Notes under the pieces: generated by a model
Databases searched by the model: none
What the model saw: only the letters and a program-made list of their open reading frames with translations
Told to the model about the DNA's origin: nothing
Position numbers and translations under genes: made by a program
Source of the DNA: Nakamurella silvestris
GTDB lineage: Bacteria > Actinomycetota > Actinomycetes > Mycobacteriales > Nakamurellaceae
Length of the DNA: 64,000 nucleotides
NCBI GenBank assembly: GCA_003576535.1
Contig: QXCQ01000209.1
Location: 370 to 64,369, forward strand
Direction of reading: 5' to 3'
In this document: positions 54,021 to 64,000 of the stretch, piece by piece
Position numbering within the stretch: position 1 is the first letter of the stretch
How the letters are laid out: every line of letters begins with the position of its first letter

Positions 54021-55219
54021 CAGCGGGTTGCTCCCTGCGTCACGGTCGAATGTTCGGGCAGGAGGTGCCGGGCGCGGCTGCGTGCCCAGTCCTCCGCGTC
54101 CAGGACGTCATCGATCGACGACGGGTTGCGTGTGAAGTCGCTCTCCGCCGCGGCGAGCACCTCTTCCAGGATCCGGGTGATCCCGCCGAAGGTGAGCCGG
54201 TCGTCCAGGAAGGCCCCGACGGCCTCCTCGTTGGCGGCGTTGAACACCGCGGGCATCAGTCCCCCGGCGGTGCCGGCCGCCCGGGCCAGGTTCAGCGCCG
54301 GGAAGGCCTCATGGTCGACGGGTTCGAAGGTCCAGGTCGCCGGAGAACCGAAGTCGCAGGCCTTCGCCACATACGACAACCGGTGCGGCCAGCCGAGTCC
54401 CAACGCCACCGGCAGGTGCATGTCCGGCGGGCTGGCCTGAGCCATGGTGCTGCCGTCGACGAAGGTGACCATCGAGTGGATCACGGACTGCGGGTGGACC
54501 ACCACGTCGATCTGCGGGTAGTCGATGTCGAAGAGCAGCCGGGCCTCGATGACTTCCAGCCCCTTGTTGACGAGAGTGGCCGAATTCACGGTGACCACCG
54601 GCCCCATCGCCCACGTGGGGTGGGCGAGGGCCTGGGCGCGGGTGGCCGAGGCGACCTCCTGCCGGGTCCGGCCGCGGAAGGGCCCGCCGGAGGCGGTCAG
54701 CACCAGCTTCGCCACCTCCTGGTCGGTCCCGCTGCGCAGGGCCTGGGCCAGGGCGGAGTGCTCGGAATCCACCGGCACGATCTGCCCGGGCGCGGCCGCT
54801 CCGGTGACCAGGCTGCCGCCGGCGACCAGGGACTCCTTGTTGGCCAGGGCCAGGACCCGACCGGCGGCCAGCGCCGCCAGGGTCGGTCCCAGGCCCACCG
54901 AACCGGTGATCGCGTTGAGGACCAGGTCGGCATCGGTGGTGGCCACCAGTTCGGTCGCGGCCTCCGGGCCGGTGAGGACCGTGCGGCCGGGCAGGTCGGG
55001 GCCGGTGCCGGTGGCGACCGCGATCCTGGCGTCACCGAATTCGGTGGCCTGGGCGGTCAGCAGCTCCAGGCTCGAGCCGCCGGCGGACAGCCCGACCACC
55101 TCGAACAGGTCCGGGTGGAGCCGGATGATGTCGAGGGCCTGGGTGCCGACGGAGCCGGTGGAACCCAGGATGACGACGCGACGGGGGAAGGTGGGGAACT
55201 CGAATGGCACGTCGGCCAT
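54020..55219 (-). CDS. dxr: 1-deoxy-D-xylulose-5-phosphate reductoisomerase
   Basis: 399 residues. NADPH-binding '[20 protein letters not shown]', substrate and metal region '[17 protein letters not shown]', flexible loop '[12 protein letters not shown]', and '[20 protein letters not shown]' in the C-terminal domain. It commits DXP to the MEP isoprenoid pathway and is the target of fosmidomycin. First gene of the dxr-rip1-ispG-GNAT series, divergent from the DUF2631 gene across a 177-nt gap. Confidence 0.97.
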   Translation of the reverse strand: MADVPFEFPTFPRRVVILGSTGSVGTQALDIIRLHPDLFEVVGLSAGGSSLELLTAQATEFGDARIAVATGTGPDLPGRTVLTGPEAATELVATTDADLVLNAITGSVGLGPTLAALAAGRVLALANKESLVAGGSLVTGAAAPGQIVPVDSEHSALAQALRSGTDQEVAKLVLTASGGPFRGRTRQEVASATRAQALAHPTWAMGPVVTVNSATLVNKGLEVIEARLLFDIDYPQIDVVVHPQSVIHSMVTFVDGSTMAQASPPDMHLPVALGLGWPHRLSYVAKACDFGSPATWTFEPVDHEAFPALNLARAAGTAGGLMPAVFNAANEEAVGAFLDDRLTFGGITRILEEVLAAAESDFTRNPSSIDDVLDAEDWARSRARHLLPEHSTVTQGATR

Positions 55220-55396
55220 TGTGCTCCAAAATCGGACCCTCCCGGTGCCTTTCCGTGGGTCCGGCGCTCCGAGGGGGCCAGTTCATGCGAAAATGACAGG
55301 GATTCCAGGGTCGACTGCCGAACTCCCACCTCGGGGGGCCTTCGACCCGGGTGTCCGTTCAGCCGATCAACGCTTTTTATGTACCAGGAGGACCCG

Positions 55397-55744
55397 GTGG
55401 CCAGCACCTCGCTCGAGAAGCACGAGGCGGACCATTCCGCCGGCCACGGCGCGCACGCCGACGGTCACGGCGAGGTCGCCCACGTCTCACACGCCCCGGT
55501 GGTGTCCTACAACCCGGACGCCCCCAGCGAGGAGTGGGGCTGGCACGGGGAATGGCGCCAGTTCGCCCCCAAGGGCAGCCGCATCCTGCTGTGGTTCTTC
55601 ACCCTCAGCATCTTCGTCATGCTCCTGGGCAACCACGTCTCCCACACGGAGGACTGGTACCTGGTCCTGACCGGCGGCATCATGGTGATCTGGTTGCTGC
55701 GGTACGAGGCCCGGCTGCGTCACGAGCGCAAGCGCCGCCCCTGA
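55397..55744 (+). CDS. DUF2631 membrane protein (Rv2876-like)
   Basis: 115 residues from the GTG at 55397, which has AGGAGG 5 nt before it; an ATG 18 nt upstream lies before that site. A His-rich N-terminus ('HEADHSAGHGAHADGHGEVA') precedes two membrane helices ('LLWFFTLSIFVMLLG' and 'WYLVLTGGIMVIWLL') and a basic tail. DUF2631 proteins are actinobacterial and of unknown function. The His-rich tail (eight or so His) might bind metal. Element B4 follows. Confidence 0.88.
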   Translation: MASTSLEKHEADHSAGHGAHADGHGEVAHVSHAPVVSYNPDAPSEEWGWHGEWRQFAPKGSRILLWFFTLSIFVMLLGNHVSHTEDWYLVLTGGIMVIWLLRYEARLRHERKRRP

Positions 55745-55770
55745 GCCGTTACGGCCCCCCTGAGTTCCCG

Positions 55771-55830
55771 TCCCGCGGTGGGATATGCGCAGTTGTGAAC
55801 GCTGCCAACTGCGCATATCCCGCCGCAGGA
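55771..55830. repeat. Family B 60-bp palindromic element, copy 4
   Basis: The arms are 55771-55792 and 55809-55830. The loop AGTTG/CAACT pairing extends the stem further than in the other copies. It lies 26 nt past the DUF2631 stop and 107 nt before the ABC operon start. Confidence 0.85.
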
Positions 55831-55937
55831 TGAAGATGTTCGCCAGCTGCTCACCCGTCGACCCATGACGGATGTCATGGGCAGGTGATGATGTTCGGCC
55901 GCCCGCGCGGCCCGCTCCGGGTCACAGACTCGGACCC

Positions 55938-56903
55938 ATGAACAATTCCGACATCGCCCCGGCAGTGCGGCTGTCCGGGCTCGACAAGTCCTTCGGCGCG
56001 GTGCACGCCGTGCGCGGGGTGGATCTGACGGTTCGTCCCGGCGAAGTGGTCGCCTTCCTGGGGCACAACGGTGCAGGCAAGTCGACCACCATCGACATGC
56101 TCCTGGGACTCACCACCCCCGACCGCGGCACCGTCCACCTCTTCGGGACCGACGCCCGGGCGGCCGTCGTCGGCGGCCGGGTCGGCGCGATGCTGCAGTC
56201 CGGCGCGCTCCTCCCCGACGTCACGGTGCGACAGCTGCTGACCACCTTCGCCGCCCTGCACCGCTCACCCCTGTCCGTCGGCGAGACCCTCGAACGCGCC
56301 GGCATCACCGACATCGCCGCGACGAAGACGACAGCCCTGTCCGGCGGCCAGGCCCAACGGGTCCGGTTCGCCCTCGCCCTGGTGCCCGACCCCGACCTGC
56401 TGGTGCTCGACGAGCCCACCGTGGCCATGGACGTCGAGATCCGACGGGCCTTCTGGGCCTCGATGCGCGAGTACAGCGCCGCCGGGCGCACGGTCCTCTT
56501 CGCCACCCACTACCTGGAGGAGGCGGACGATTTCGCCGACCGGGTGGTGGTGCTCGCCGAGGGACGGGTGGTCGCCGACGGCACCGGAGCCTCCATCAAG
56601 GCCCTGGTCGGACACCGGACGGTCACCGTCACCCTGGATCCGCGGGACACCGACGGACTCGACTCGCTGCCCGGTGTGACCGCCGTCGACCGTCGTGGTG
56701 ACACCTACCTGCTCCGCTGCACCGACTCCGACCTGACCATCCGGGCGCTGCTGGCCGCACGGGCCGACGCGCGCGAGATCAGCATCACCTCGGCGAATCT
56801 GGAGGATGCCTTCCTGGCCCTCACCGATCCGCACCGGGCCGACGCCCCGACCTCCCCGCAGACCTCCCGCACGGACACACCGAAGAACGGGGCCCTCCGA
56901 TGA
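55938..56903 (+). CDS. ABC transporter ATP-binding protein (drug/antibiotic exporter type)
   Basis: 321 residues. Walker A 'GHNGAGKSTTIDMLLGLT', Q-loop 'AMLQSGALLPDVTV', signature 'LSGGQAQRVRFALAL', Walker B 'LLVLDEPTVAMD', switch His in 'FATHYLEEADDF'. The C-terminal domain is like DrrA-type exporters. The ATG lacks a good ribosome site; a CAGACT box ends 7 nt before it, so it may be leaderless. First gene of a four-gene operon with permease, histidine kinase and response regulator, every junction being an ATGA overlap. Confidence 0.92.
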   Translation: MNNSDIAPAVRLSGLDKSFGAVHAVRGVDLTVRPGEVVAFLGHNGAGKSTTIDMLLGLTTPDRGTVHLFGTDARAAVVGGRVGAMLQSGALLPDVTVRQLLTTFAALHRSPLSVGETLERAGITDIAATKTTALSGGQAQRVRFALALVPDPDLLVLDEPTVAMDVEIRRAFWASMREYSAAGRTVLFATHYLEEADDFADRVVVLAEGRVVADGTGASIKALVGHRTVTVTLDPRDTDGLDSLPGVTAVDRRGDTYLLRCTDSDLTIRALLAARADAREISITSANLEDAFLALTDPHRADAPTSPQTSRTDTPKNGALR

Positions 56904-57640
56904 CCATGACCGTCAACTACACCCTGCTGTCCGCGCGGACGACCTTCGCCAACGCCCGGTTCGTGATCTTCACCGTGGCCCTGCCGTTGGTGATGTTCCT
57001 GCTGTTCTCGAGCCTCTACGGCGACCAGGGGTCGGAGGGCGGGATCAGCGTCACCGCCTATCTGATGGTGTCGATGGCCTGTTACGGCGGCATCGGCGCG
57101 GCGATCAACAGCGGTGCCAGGGTCGCCGTCGAACGACAGACGGGGTGGAACCGGCAGCTACGGCTGACCGCGCTGAGCCCGACCTCCTACCTGGTGGCCA
57201 AGGCCGCTGTGTCGATGCTGGTCGCCCTGCCTGCGATCATCCTCGTCTTCCTGGCCGGGGCGATCACCCGTGGTGTGGAACTGCCCGCCACCACCTGGCT
57301 GCTCACGGGGCTGGCCGTCTGGCTCGGGCTGATCCCGTTCGCCGTCCTCGGGCTGGTGATCGGCAGCCTCGGCACCGTCGACGCGGTCCAGCCGATCACC
57401 ATGCTCGTGTTCATCGGCATGTCGATCCTCGGCGGCCTGTGGTTCCCGGTCAGCCAGTTCTCCCCCTTCCTCCACGGGGTCGCCAAGGTGCTTCCCTCGT
57501 ACTGGATCGGCGAGGTCGGGCGGGAGGTCCTGGCCGGTTCCGGGGTCCCGCCCGCCGCTGTCGCGGTCCTCCTGGCCTGGACGATCGGCCTGGGTGTGGT
57601 CGGTGCCGCCACCTACCGCAGGAGCGGCGCCCGCCGATGA
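56900..57640 (+). CDS. ABC-2 type transporter permease
   Basis: 246 residues with six membrane helices, including 'FVIFTVALPLVMFLLFSSL', 'AVSMLVALPAIILVFLAGA' and 'PFAVLGLVIGSLGTV', and the ABC-2 signature region 'VFIGMSILGGLWFPVSQFSP'. It would form a homodimer with the ATPase coded upstream. The substrate is unknown; DesKR-linked exporters of this kind often handle lipids or antibiotics. It overlaps both neighbours by 4 nt. Confidence 0.92.
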   Translation: MTMTVNYTLLSARTTFANARFVIFTVALPLVMFLLFSSLYGDQGSEGGISVTAYLMVSMACYGGIGAAINSGARVAVERQTGWNRQLRLTALSPTSYLVAKAAVSMLVALPAIILVFLAGAITRGVELPATTWLLTGLAVWLGLIPFAVLGLVIGSLGTVDAVQPITMLVFIGMSILGGLWFPVSQFSPFLHGVAKVLPSYWIGEVGREVLAGSGVPPAAVAVLLAWTIGLGVVGAATYRRSGARR

Positions 57641-58872
57641 CAGCATCGGATCTGCAGGGGTGCCGCGCCCTCGGCCCGGATCGGGTGCACGATGTCCTGG
57701 TGCCCGAGCCCGTCGATCTGAGCGAGACCACCTTCGGCCGGAAGTGGATACCCGGAGCCCTGGTCGCGCAGGCGTTCACCATCTTCGCCGCCGCCGACCT
57801 GATCACCTCCGGCATCAGCACCACCGCTGTAGTCCTCGGACTGCTGAACATGGTCGTCTACGGGGTCATGTACATCTACGGGGTCTACCGGGTGCTGATG
57901 GCCCCGCTCCGGATCCGGTGGGGCTTCCTGATCCTGATGCTGCTGGTGAGCACCCCCCTCTACTTCACCGCCGGGCCCTCGTTCAGCGGGCTCTGGACCT
58001 TCCTGGCAGTTGCCGCGCCGGTCCTGCTGACCTTCCGGCAGGGCATGCTCTTCAGCCTCGGGCTCGCGGCCGGGATGTTGGCCATCGAACGCGCCGCCGG
58101 CGCGGAACTGTCCTGGGAACTGGCCGTCACGATGGTGGCGCTGGCCCTGTGGATGTCGGCCTTCGTCGCCAACACCCGCCTGGCGGCGGAACTCCGGACC
58201 ACCCAGGCCGATCTCGCCGAGGCGGCGGTGGCCGCCGAGCGGGAGCGGATCGGCCGGGACCTGCACGACATCCTCGGCCATTCCCTGACGGCGATCACGG
58301 TGAAGGCGTCACTGGCCGGGCGGCTGCTCGGCCGGGACGATGTCGCCGCCCGCGCGGAGATCGCCGACGTCGAAGGTCTGGCCCGGCAGGCGTTGGCCGA
58401 CGTCCGGGCCACCGCCTCGGGTTTCCGGGACATCTCCCTGGCCGGCGAACTCGCCGTCGCCGGGGTGATCCTGCGGGCGGCCCGGATCGAGGCCCGCCTC
58501 CCCCAGGCCGTCGACGGTGTCGATCCGGCCGGCCGGGCCCTGTTCGGTTACGTGGTGCGCGAGGCGGTGACGAACGTGGTCCGTCACTCGCGGGCCCGTA
58601 CCTGCACGGTGACCCTGACCCCGCACTCGATCACCGTCATCGATGACGGGGTCGGCGGACAGGGATCCGGGCCGGACGGGTCGGGGCTGCTCGGGTCCGG
58701 GCTCCTCGGCCTCGGCGAGCGGGTGGCCGCCGCGGGTGGTGTGCTCACGGCCGGGCCCGAACCTGCCGGCGGTTTCCGGGTCGAGGTCGTGCTGCCCGAG
58801 ATACCCGGTCCTTCCCATCCCACCGCCGGTACGGACCCGGCGACGGCCTCCGCGGGTGTGGTGGCGACATGA
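57637..58872 (+). CDS. Sensor histidine kinase (HisKA_3 / DesK-NarX type)
   Basis: 411 residues from the ATG at 57637. Four or five membrane helices (about 40-180) are followed by a coiled coil and the HisKA_3 motif 'ERERIGRDLHDILGHSLTAI' with phosphorylated His210. The HATPase_c domain has the N-box 'VVREAVTNVVRHS' and 'VIDDGVGGQG', then 'GLGERVAAAGG'. A membrane sensor without a large outside domain suggests it senses the membrane or the adjacent transporter. Coupled to the response regulator by ATGA. Confidence 0.93.
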   Translation: MTASDLQGCRALGPDRVHDVLVPEPVDLSETTFGRKWIPGALVAQAFTIFAAADLITSGISTTAVVLGLLNMVVYGVMYIYGVYRVLMAPLRIRWGFLILMLLVSTPLYFTAGPSFSGLWTFLAVAAPVLLTFRQGMLFSLGLAAGMLAIERAAGAELSWELAVTMVALALWMSAFVANTRLAAELRTTQADLAEAAVAAERERIGRDLHDILGHSLTAITVKASLAGRLLGRDDVAARAEIADVEGLARQALADVRATASGFRDISLAGELAVAGVILRAARIEARLPQAVDGVDPAGRALFGYVVREAVTNVVRHSRARTCTVTLTPHSITVIDDGVGGQGSGPDGSGLLGSGLLGLGERVAAAGGVLTAGPEPAGGFRVEVVLPEIPGPSHPTAGTDPATASAGVVAT

Positions 58873-59477
58873 TCAGGATCCTGCTGGCCGACGACCAGGC
58901 GTTGATCCGTGCGGCCTTCGCCGCCCTGCTCGGGCTCGAACCCGATCTCGCCGTGGTGGCCCAGGTGGGATCGGGTGACCTGGTGGTGGAGGCGGCGCTG
59001 GCCAGTGCTCCGGATGTGGCCCTGCTCGATGTGCAGATGCCCGGTCAGGACGGGATCGGTGCGGCGGCGGACCTGCGTCAAGCGGTGCCCGGCTGCCGGG
59101 TCATCATCCTGACCACCTTCGGTCGGCCGGGGTACCTGCAGCGGGCGATGGCGGCCGGGGCGAGCGGCTTCCTGGTGAAGGACGCCCCGCCGGAGCAGCT
59201 GATCGACGCGATCCGCCGGGTGCACGCCGGACTTCGGGTGGTGGATCCGGTGCTGGCCGCGGAGAGCCTCAGCGTCGGGAGCTCACCGTTGACCACCCGG
59301 GAGGCCGAGGTGCTCGGCGCGGCGGCCGGGGGCGGCACGGTGTCCGAGCTGGCCCGCCGGTTGCATCTGTCCGAGGGGACCGTGCGCAACCATCTCTCGG
59401 CCGTCATCGGCAAGACCGGTGGGCGCAGCCGCGCGGATGCGGTGCGGGTGGCGACGGAGAACGGTTGGCTCGACTGA
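58869..59477 (+). CDS. LuxR/NarL-type response regulator
   Basis: 202 residues. The receiver domain has acidic Asp8-Asp9, phospho-acceptor Asp54 in 'VALLDVQMPGQDG' and the conserved Lys in 'FLVKDAPPEQL'. The C-terminal LuxR-type helix-turn-helix is 'LTTREAEVLGAAAGGGTVSE' with 'LARRLHLSEGTVRNHLSAVI'. It should be phosphorylated by the upstream kinase and likely regulates the exporter operon. Converges on rlmN across element D2. Confidence 0.93.
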   Translation: MIRILLADDQALIRAAFAALLGLEPDLAVVAQVGSGDLVVEAALASAPDVALLDVQMPGQDGIGAAADLRQAVPGCRVIILTTFGRPGYLQRAMAAGASGFLVKDAPPEQLIDAIRRVHAGLRVVDPVLAAESLSVGSSPLTTREAEVLGAAAGGGTVSELARRLHLSEGTVRNHLSAVIGKTGGRSRADAVRVATENGWLD

Positions 59478-59514
59478 GGCCGGAACCCTCGACCCGCCCA
59501 GCCCGTCCCGGTTT

Positions 59515-59576
59515 CCGCGCTCCTGCCCGACAATCGCGCGCGTTGCAGCGGGCGCGGACGTCGAGAGGGAGCGCGG
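59515..59576. repeat. Family D palindromic element, copy 2 (62 bp)
   Basis: Arms CCGCGCTCCTGCCCGAC (59515-59531) and its imperfect complement (59560-59576), ending directly at the rlmN stop codon. It shares CCCGACAATCGCGC with copy 1. The genes on both sides converge. Confidence 0.78.
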
Positions 59577-60698
59577 TTACTGCTGCTTGTCTTTCTCCGA
59601 GGCCGCCAGCTGCCCGCAGGCCGCGTCGATGTCCTGGCCGCGGGTGTCCCGGACGGTGCAGGTGACGCCCTGGGCCTGGACCCGCCGGACGAACTCGTCC
59701 TGCACGACCTTCGGGCTCGCGTCCCACTTGCTGCCCGGGGTCGGGTTCAGCGGGATCAGGTTGACGTGCACCAGATGCCCGAGGGCGTCCTTGAGCACCT
59801 TGCCGAGCAGGTCCGCCCGCCAGCCCTGGTCGTTGATCTCCTTGATCAGGGCGTACTCGATGGACACCCGGCGACCGGTGCGGTCGGCGTACCGACGGGC
59901 ACCGGCCAGCACCTCGGCGATCTTCCACCGCTCGTTGACCGGCACCAGGGTGTCGCGCAGTTCGTCGTCCGGTGCGTGCAGGCTGACGGCGAGCCGGACC
60001 TGCAGGCCCTCCTCGGTCAGCTTGTCGATCGCCGGCAGCAGACCGACCGTCGAGACGGTGATCGAGCGCGCGGAGATGCCCAACCCGCCCGGGTTGGGAT
60101 CGGTGATCATCCGGACGGCCTGGAGCACCCGCTTGTAGTTCGCGAGCGGCTCCCCCATCCCCATGAAAACGATGTTGGACAGCCGACGCGGCTCACCGAA
60201 GGCGCCGTCCTTGGCCGCCGCGGCGGCCAGGCGCACCTGCTCGATGATCTCGCCGGCGGAGAGGTTGCGGTCCAGACCGCCCTGGCCGGTGGCACAGAAC
60301 GGGCAGGCCATCCCGCAGCCCGCCTGTGAGGAGACACACAGGGTGACGCGGTCCTGGTAGGCCATCAGCACCGACTCGATGAGGGTGCCGTCATGGGCCC
60401 GCCACAGGGTCTTGCGGGTGTCGCCGGAGTCGGTGGCCATGCTGCGGACCGGGCTGAGCAGCTCCGGCAGCATCGCGTCGACGAACTCCTGCCGACCGGC
60501 CGAGGGCAGGTCGGACATCAGCTCGGCATCCCTGGTCAGGCCACCGAAGTAGTGCCGTGCCAGCTGATCTGCCCGGAAAGTGGGCTGGCCCAGGGCCTTG
60601 ACCGCTTCCTTGCGGGCGGCCGGATCGAGATCGGCCAGGTGGACGGGGGGCTTTCCGCGGCGAGGGGCGGTGAAGATCAGCGGCAGGGATTTCGTCAT
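59577..60698 (-). CDS. rlmN: 23S rRNA / tRNA adenine-C2 methyltransferase RlmN
   Basis: 373 residues. A radical-SAM enzyme: CxxxCxxC in '[17 protein letters not shown]', SAM-binding GMGEP in '[16 protein letters not shown]', and the second catalytic Cys in '[18 protein letters not shown]'. It methylates A2503 of 23S rRNA and A37 of some tRNAs. It ends in TAA. In mycobacteria it follows the dxr region (Rv2880c), consistent with the order here. Confidence 0.96.
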   Translation of the reverse strand: MTKSLPLIFTAPRRGKPPVHLADLDPAARKEAVKALGQPTFRADQLARHYFGGLTRDAELMSDLPSAGRQEFVDAMLPELLSPVRSMATDSGDTRKTLWRAHDGTLIESVLMAYQDRVTLCVSSQAGCGMACPFCATGQGGLDRNLSAGEIIEQVRLAAAAAKDGAFGEPRRLSNIVFMGMGEPLANYKRVLQAVRMITDPNPGGLGISARSITVSTVGLLPAIDKLTEEGLQVRLAVSLHAPDDELRDTLVPVNERWKIAEVLAGARRYADRTGRRVSIEYALIKEINDQGWRADLLGKVLKDALGHLVHVNLIPLNPTPGSKWDASPKVVQDEFVRRVQAQGVTCTVRDTRGQDIDAACGQLAASEKDKQQ

Positions 60699-60810
60699 GG
60701 CCCGACGATTCTCCCACGTCGGTGAACGCGACCGCCACTTCCGCCGACCCGGTCACGCTCAGGGCCGGTCAGGTCCGACCGGGGGCAGGTCAAGCCGGTT
60801 CAGGGGCCGT

Positions 60811-61551
60811 TCAGGCCAGGCCGAGGGATTTCATCCGCTCCACGTGGCCGTGCTGCAGCCGACGGAAGAGCGCGCCGATCCCGGCGAGATCACCCGATCC
60901 GGTCGCGATCAGTTCGGCCAGCGCGTCCCGGTCGGCCACCACGTACTGCGCCTGGGTGAGCGCCTCGCCGAGCAGCCGCCGCCCCCAGAGGGCCAGCGGT
61001 CCGGCGATCTTCGGGTCCTCCTCGCAGGCCCGCCGCACCTCGCGGACCGCGAAAGCCGAATGCCCGGTGTCGGCCAGCACCTCGAAGACCAGGTCACGGG
61101 TGGCCGGATCGAGCCATTCGGCGATCTCCCGGTAGAAGTCCGCCGCCAGGCCGTCACCGACATGGGCCTTGACCAGCGATTCGAGCCAGGAGTGCGGGGC
61201 GGTGGAGTCGTGGAAGTCCTCGAGCGGTTTGCGGAAGGGGGCCATGGCCACCTCGACGTCGATCCCCCAGGAGCGCAGGTGCGCCGCCAGGGCGGAGAAG
61301 TGCCCCATCTCGGCGCTGGCCATCTGGGACAGGGCCACCCGGCCGGAGATCGTCGGTGAGCTGCGGGCGTCCAGCGACATCCGGTCGAAGGCGGAGAGTT
61401 CGCCGTAGGCCAGCACCCCGAGCAGGTCGATGACGGCGGGCGCTCCCGGAGCCGCGGCCGCCTTCACCCGGGTCGGAACCTGGTCCCCCCCGGTGGCGGA
61501 GCTGCCGTCGACCGTGTTCTCCCCGGTCGCCGTCGACCCTGACTCCGACAT
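60811..61551 (-). CDS. Ferritin-like (MiaE-like fold) protein, Rv3210c-like
   Basis: 246 residues from the ATG at 61551 with GGAGG before it. After a roughly 30-residue Ser/Gly/Thr-rich start, a ferritin-like four-helix domain shows Glu in '[16 protein letters not shown]' and an ExxH-type pair in '[16 protein letters not shown]'. The later helices ('[15 protein letters not shown]', '[18 protein letters not shown]') could give the other ligands. It is divergent from a DEAD-box helicase, as Rv3210c and rhlE are in mycobacteria. The function is unknown. Confidence 0.85.
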   Translation of the reverse strand: MSESGSTATGENTVDGSSATGGDQVPTRVKAAAAPGAPAVIDLLGVLAYGELSAFDRMSLDARSSPTISGRVALSQMASAEMGHFSALAAHLRSWGIDVEVAMAPFRKPLEDFHDSTAPHSWLESLVKAHVGDGLAADFYREIAEWLDPATRDLVFEVLADTGHSAFAVREVRRACEEDPKIAGPLALWGRRLLGEALTQAQYVVADRDALAELIATGSGDLAGIGALFRRLQHGHVERMKSLGLA

Positions 61552-61893
61552 CGTTCCTCCCACACCTTCTCCGCACGCCTTCCGGCAGAACGGGATTCGC
61601 ACTTGCGGCAACCCGGTGAGCCTAGCCATCCCGGGGCTCCGCCACCACGTCGGCACGGCCCGGACGCAGATATGTCCTTGTGGGGCACACCGGACACGTA
61701 GACTGGCAGTGACGAGCGACGCCACGAGGGCGTCGCGGCACTGTGCGCGCGTCACGGCGTGCCGGTCCCGCGTGAGTCCGCACCGTTCTTCTCGAAGAAC
61801 CGGTCGATGGACCGAACCCGGGTATTCGGCACCGGCGAACCCAAAATCGCCCGAATGCCTTCGCGCGCAATTTCGCGAGGAAGGCTTCACCTT
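61552..61893. promoter_or_regulatory. Divergent promoter region and long leader of the helicase gene
   Basis: The 342-bp gap between the ferritin-like and helicase genes contains no convincing gene. A TAGACT -10-like box at 61699-61704 would give the helicase a leader of about 180 nt. A TTCTTC/GAAGAA hairpin sits near 61787-61802. Long structured leaders before DEAD-box helicase genes can act in cold or autoregulation; that is an analogy, not shown. Confidence 0.4.
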
Positions 61894-63642
<1,749 letters not shown>

Positions 63643-63702
63643 TTCTCCCTGAGCGTTCGTCGGCGGCAGCTGCCACAGCCAGATTGAGTAGGGTCTTCAG
63701 AC

Positions 63703-64000
63703 ATGGTGTCGAAACGCCGCAGGCGGGACAGTGTTGTGGCGGCGGGCATCGCCGTGGTGCTCGTCGCCCTCACCGGCCTGGTGTTCGTGAACAGCGACGA
63801 GCGCCACCTGGAGCGCACGGTCGCTGCCGCCGGCACCCTGCCGTTGGCGATGAACCGCGCTCCCTCGTCCTTGACCGAGGCCTGGCGGATGGCGGTGCCG
63901 TCGCAGTTCGCGCCCGTCGTCTCCCCGAACGGCAGCGTCGTGACGGCCGACGACCACACCGTCGTCGGCTACGACGCAACCACCGGCGAAAAGCTCTGGG
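63703..64000 (+). CDS. Membrane-anchored Rv3212-like protein (C-terminus cut by window edge)
   Basis: 99 residues are visible from the ATG at 63703. A basic start (VSKRRRRDSV) precedes one membrane helix ('VVAAGIAVVLVALTGLVFV'), then an outside region ('FAPVVSPNGSVVTADDHTVV', 'GYDATTGEKLW') that looks like the first blade of a PQQ-type beta-propeller. Position after the helicase matches Rv3212 in mycobacteria. A TAGGGT box ends 8 nt before the ATG with no ribosome site, suggesting a leaderless mRNA. Confidence 0.8.
   Translation, partial: MVSKRRRRDSVVAAGIAVVLVALTGLVFVNSDERHLERTVAAAGTLPLAMNRAPSSLTEAWRMAVPSQFAPVVSPNGSVVTADDHTVVGYDATTGEKLW

Overview
The window is a stretch of high-GC actinobacterial chromosome. 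Mycothione reductase, a DUF222/HNH '13E12-type' protein, DUF2631, DUF4439 and a YlxR-NusA-RimP cluster all point to a mycothiol-producing actinomycete. The backbone follows the order I know from Mycobacterium tuberculosis (Rv2772c-dapB ... pepR-pnp ... rpsO-ribF ... truB ... nrnA-rbfA-infB-ylxR-nusA-rimP-Rv2843/2844-proS ... mtr ... map-PBP lipoprotein-GNAT-ispG-rip1-dxr-DUF2631 ... rlmN). It then jumps to the Rv3210c/rhlE/Rv3212 block at the right end. No mycolate or secretion genes of mycobacteria are present, so a non-mycobacterial relative (for example a Nakamurella-like genus) is my guess only.

Layout. 1-5.5 kb: a secreted ThuA/PQQ-sugar-dehydrogenase-type protein, a sugar isomerase and a TetR regulator, linked by three copies of a 14-bp palindrome that overlap promoters. 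5.5-12.1 kb: accessory genes (pentapeptide-repeat membrane protein, MarR/LLM/FMN-reductase redox operon, Doc-RHH toxin-antitoxin pair, AlkZ-type glycosylase, GNAT). Five copies of a 70-bp palindromic element sit just behind stop codons here. 12-27 kb: dapB, pepR, pnp, rpsO, ribF, truB, interrupted by a large secreted hydrolase, a DUF222/HNH protein and an MFS transporter, with a 214-bp minisatellite between rpsO and pnp. 27-36 kb: nrnA to rimP translation and ribosome-maturation operon. 36-41 kb: Tat lipoprotein, DUF4439, proS, GNAT, yaaA, RIO kinase. 42-46.8 kb: ECF sigma factor with membrane partner, two small orphan genes, mycothione reductase. 46.9-55.7 kb: YbhB, map, PBP lipoprotein, the ispG-rip1-dxr isoprenoid and site-2-protease cluster, DUF2631. 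55.9-59.5 kb: ABC exporter plus DesKR-like two-component system in one overlapped operon. 59.5-64 kb: rlmN, ferritin-like protein, DEAD-box helicase and the start of an Rv3212-like protein.

The most unusual property is intergenic. Four sequence-distinct families of palindromes of fixed or nearly fixed length (A 70 bp x5, B 60 bp x4, C 48-58 bp x3, D 62-68 bp x2) fill gene boundaries. Many lie where a bidirectional terminator would be, but at least two lie between divergent promoters. No transposase gene is visible that would explain them. Several genes look leaderless (TAnnnT box 6-8 nt before the start codon). No tRNA, rRNA, CRISPR array, insertion sequence or prophage was recognised.
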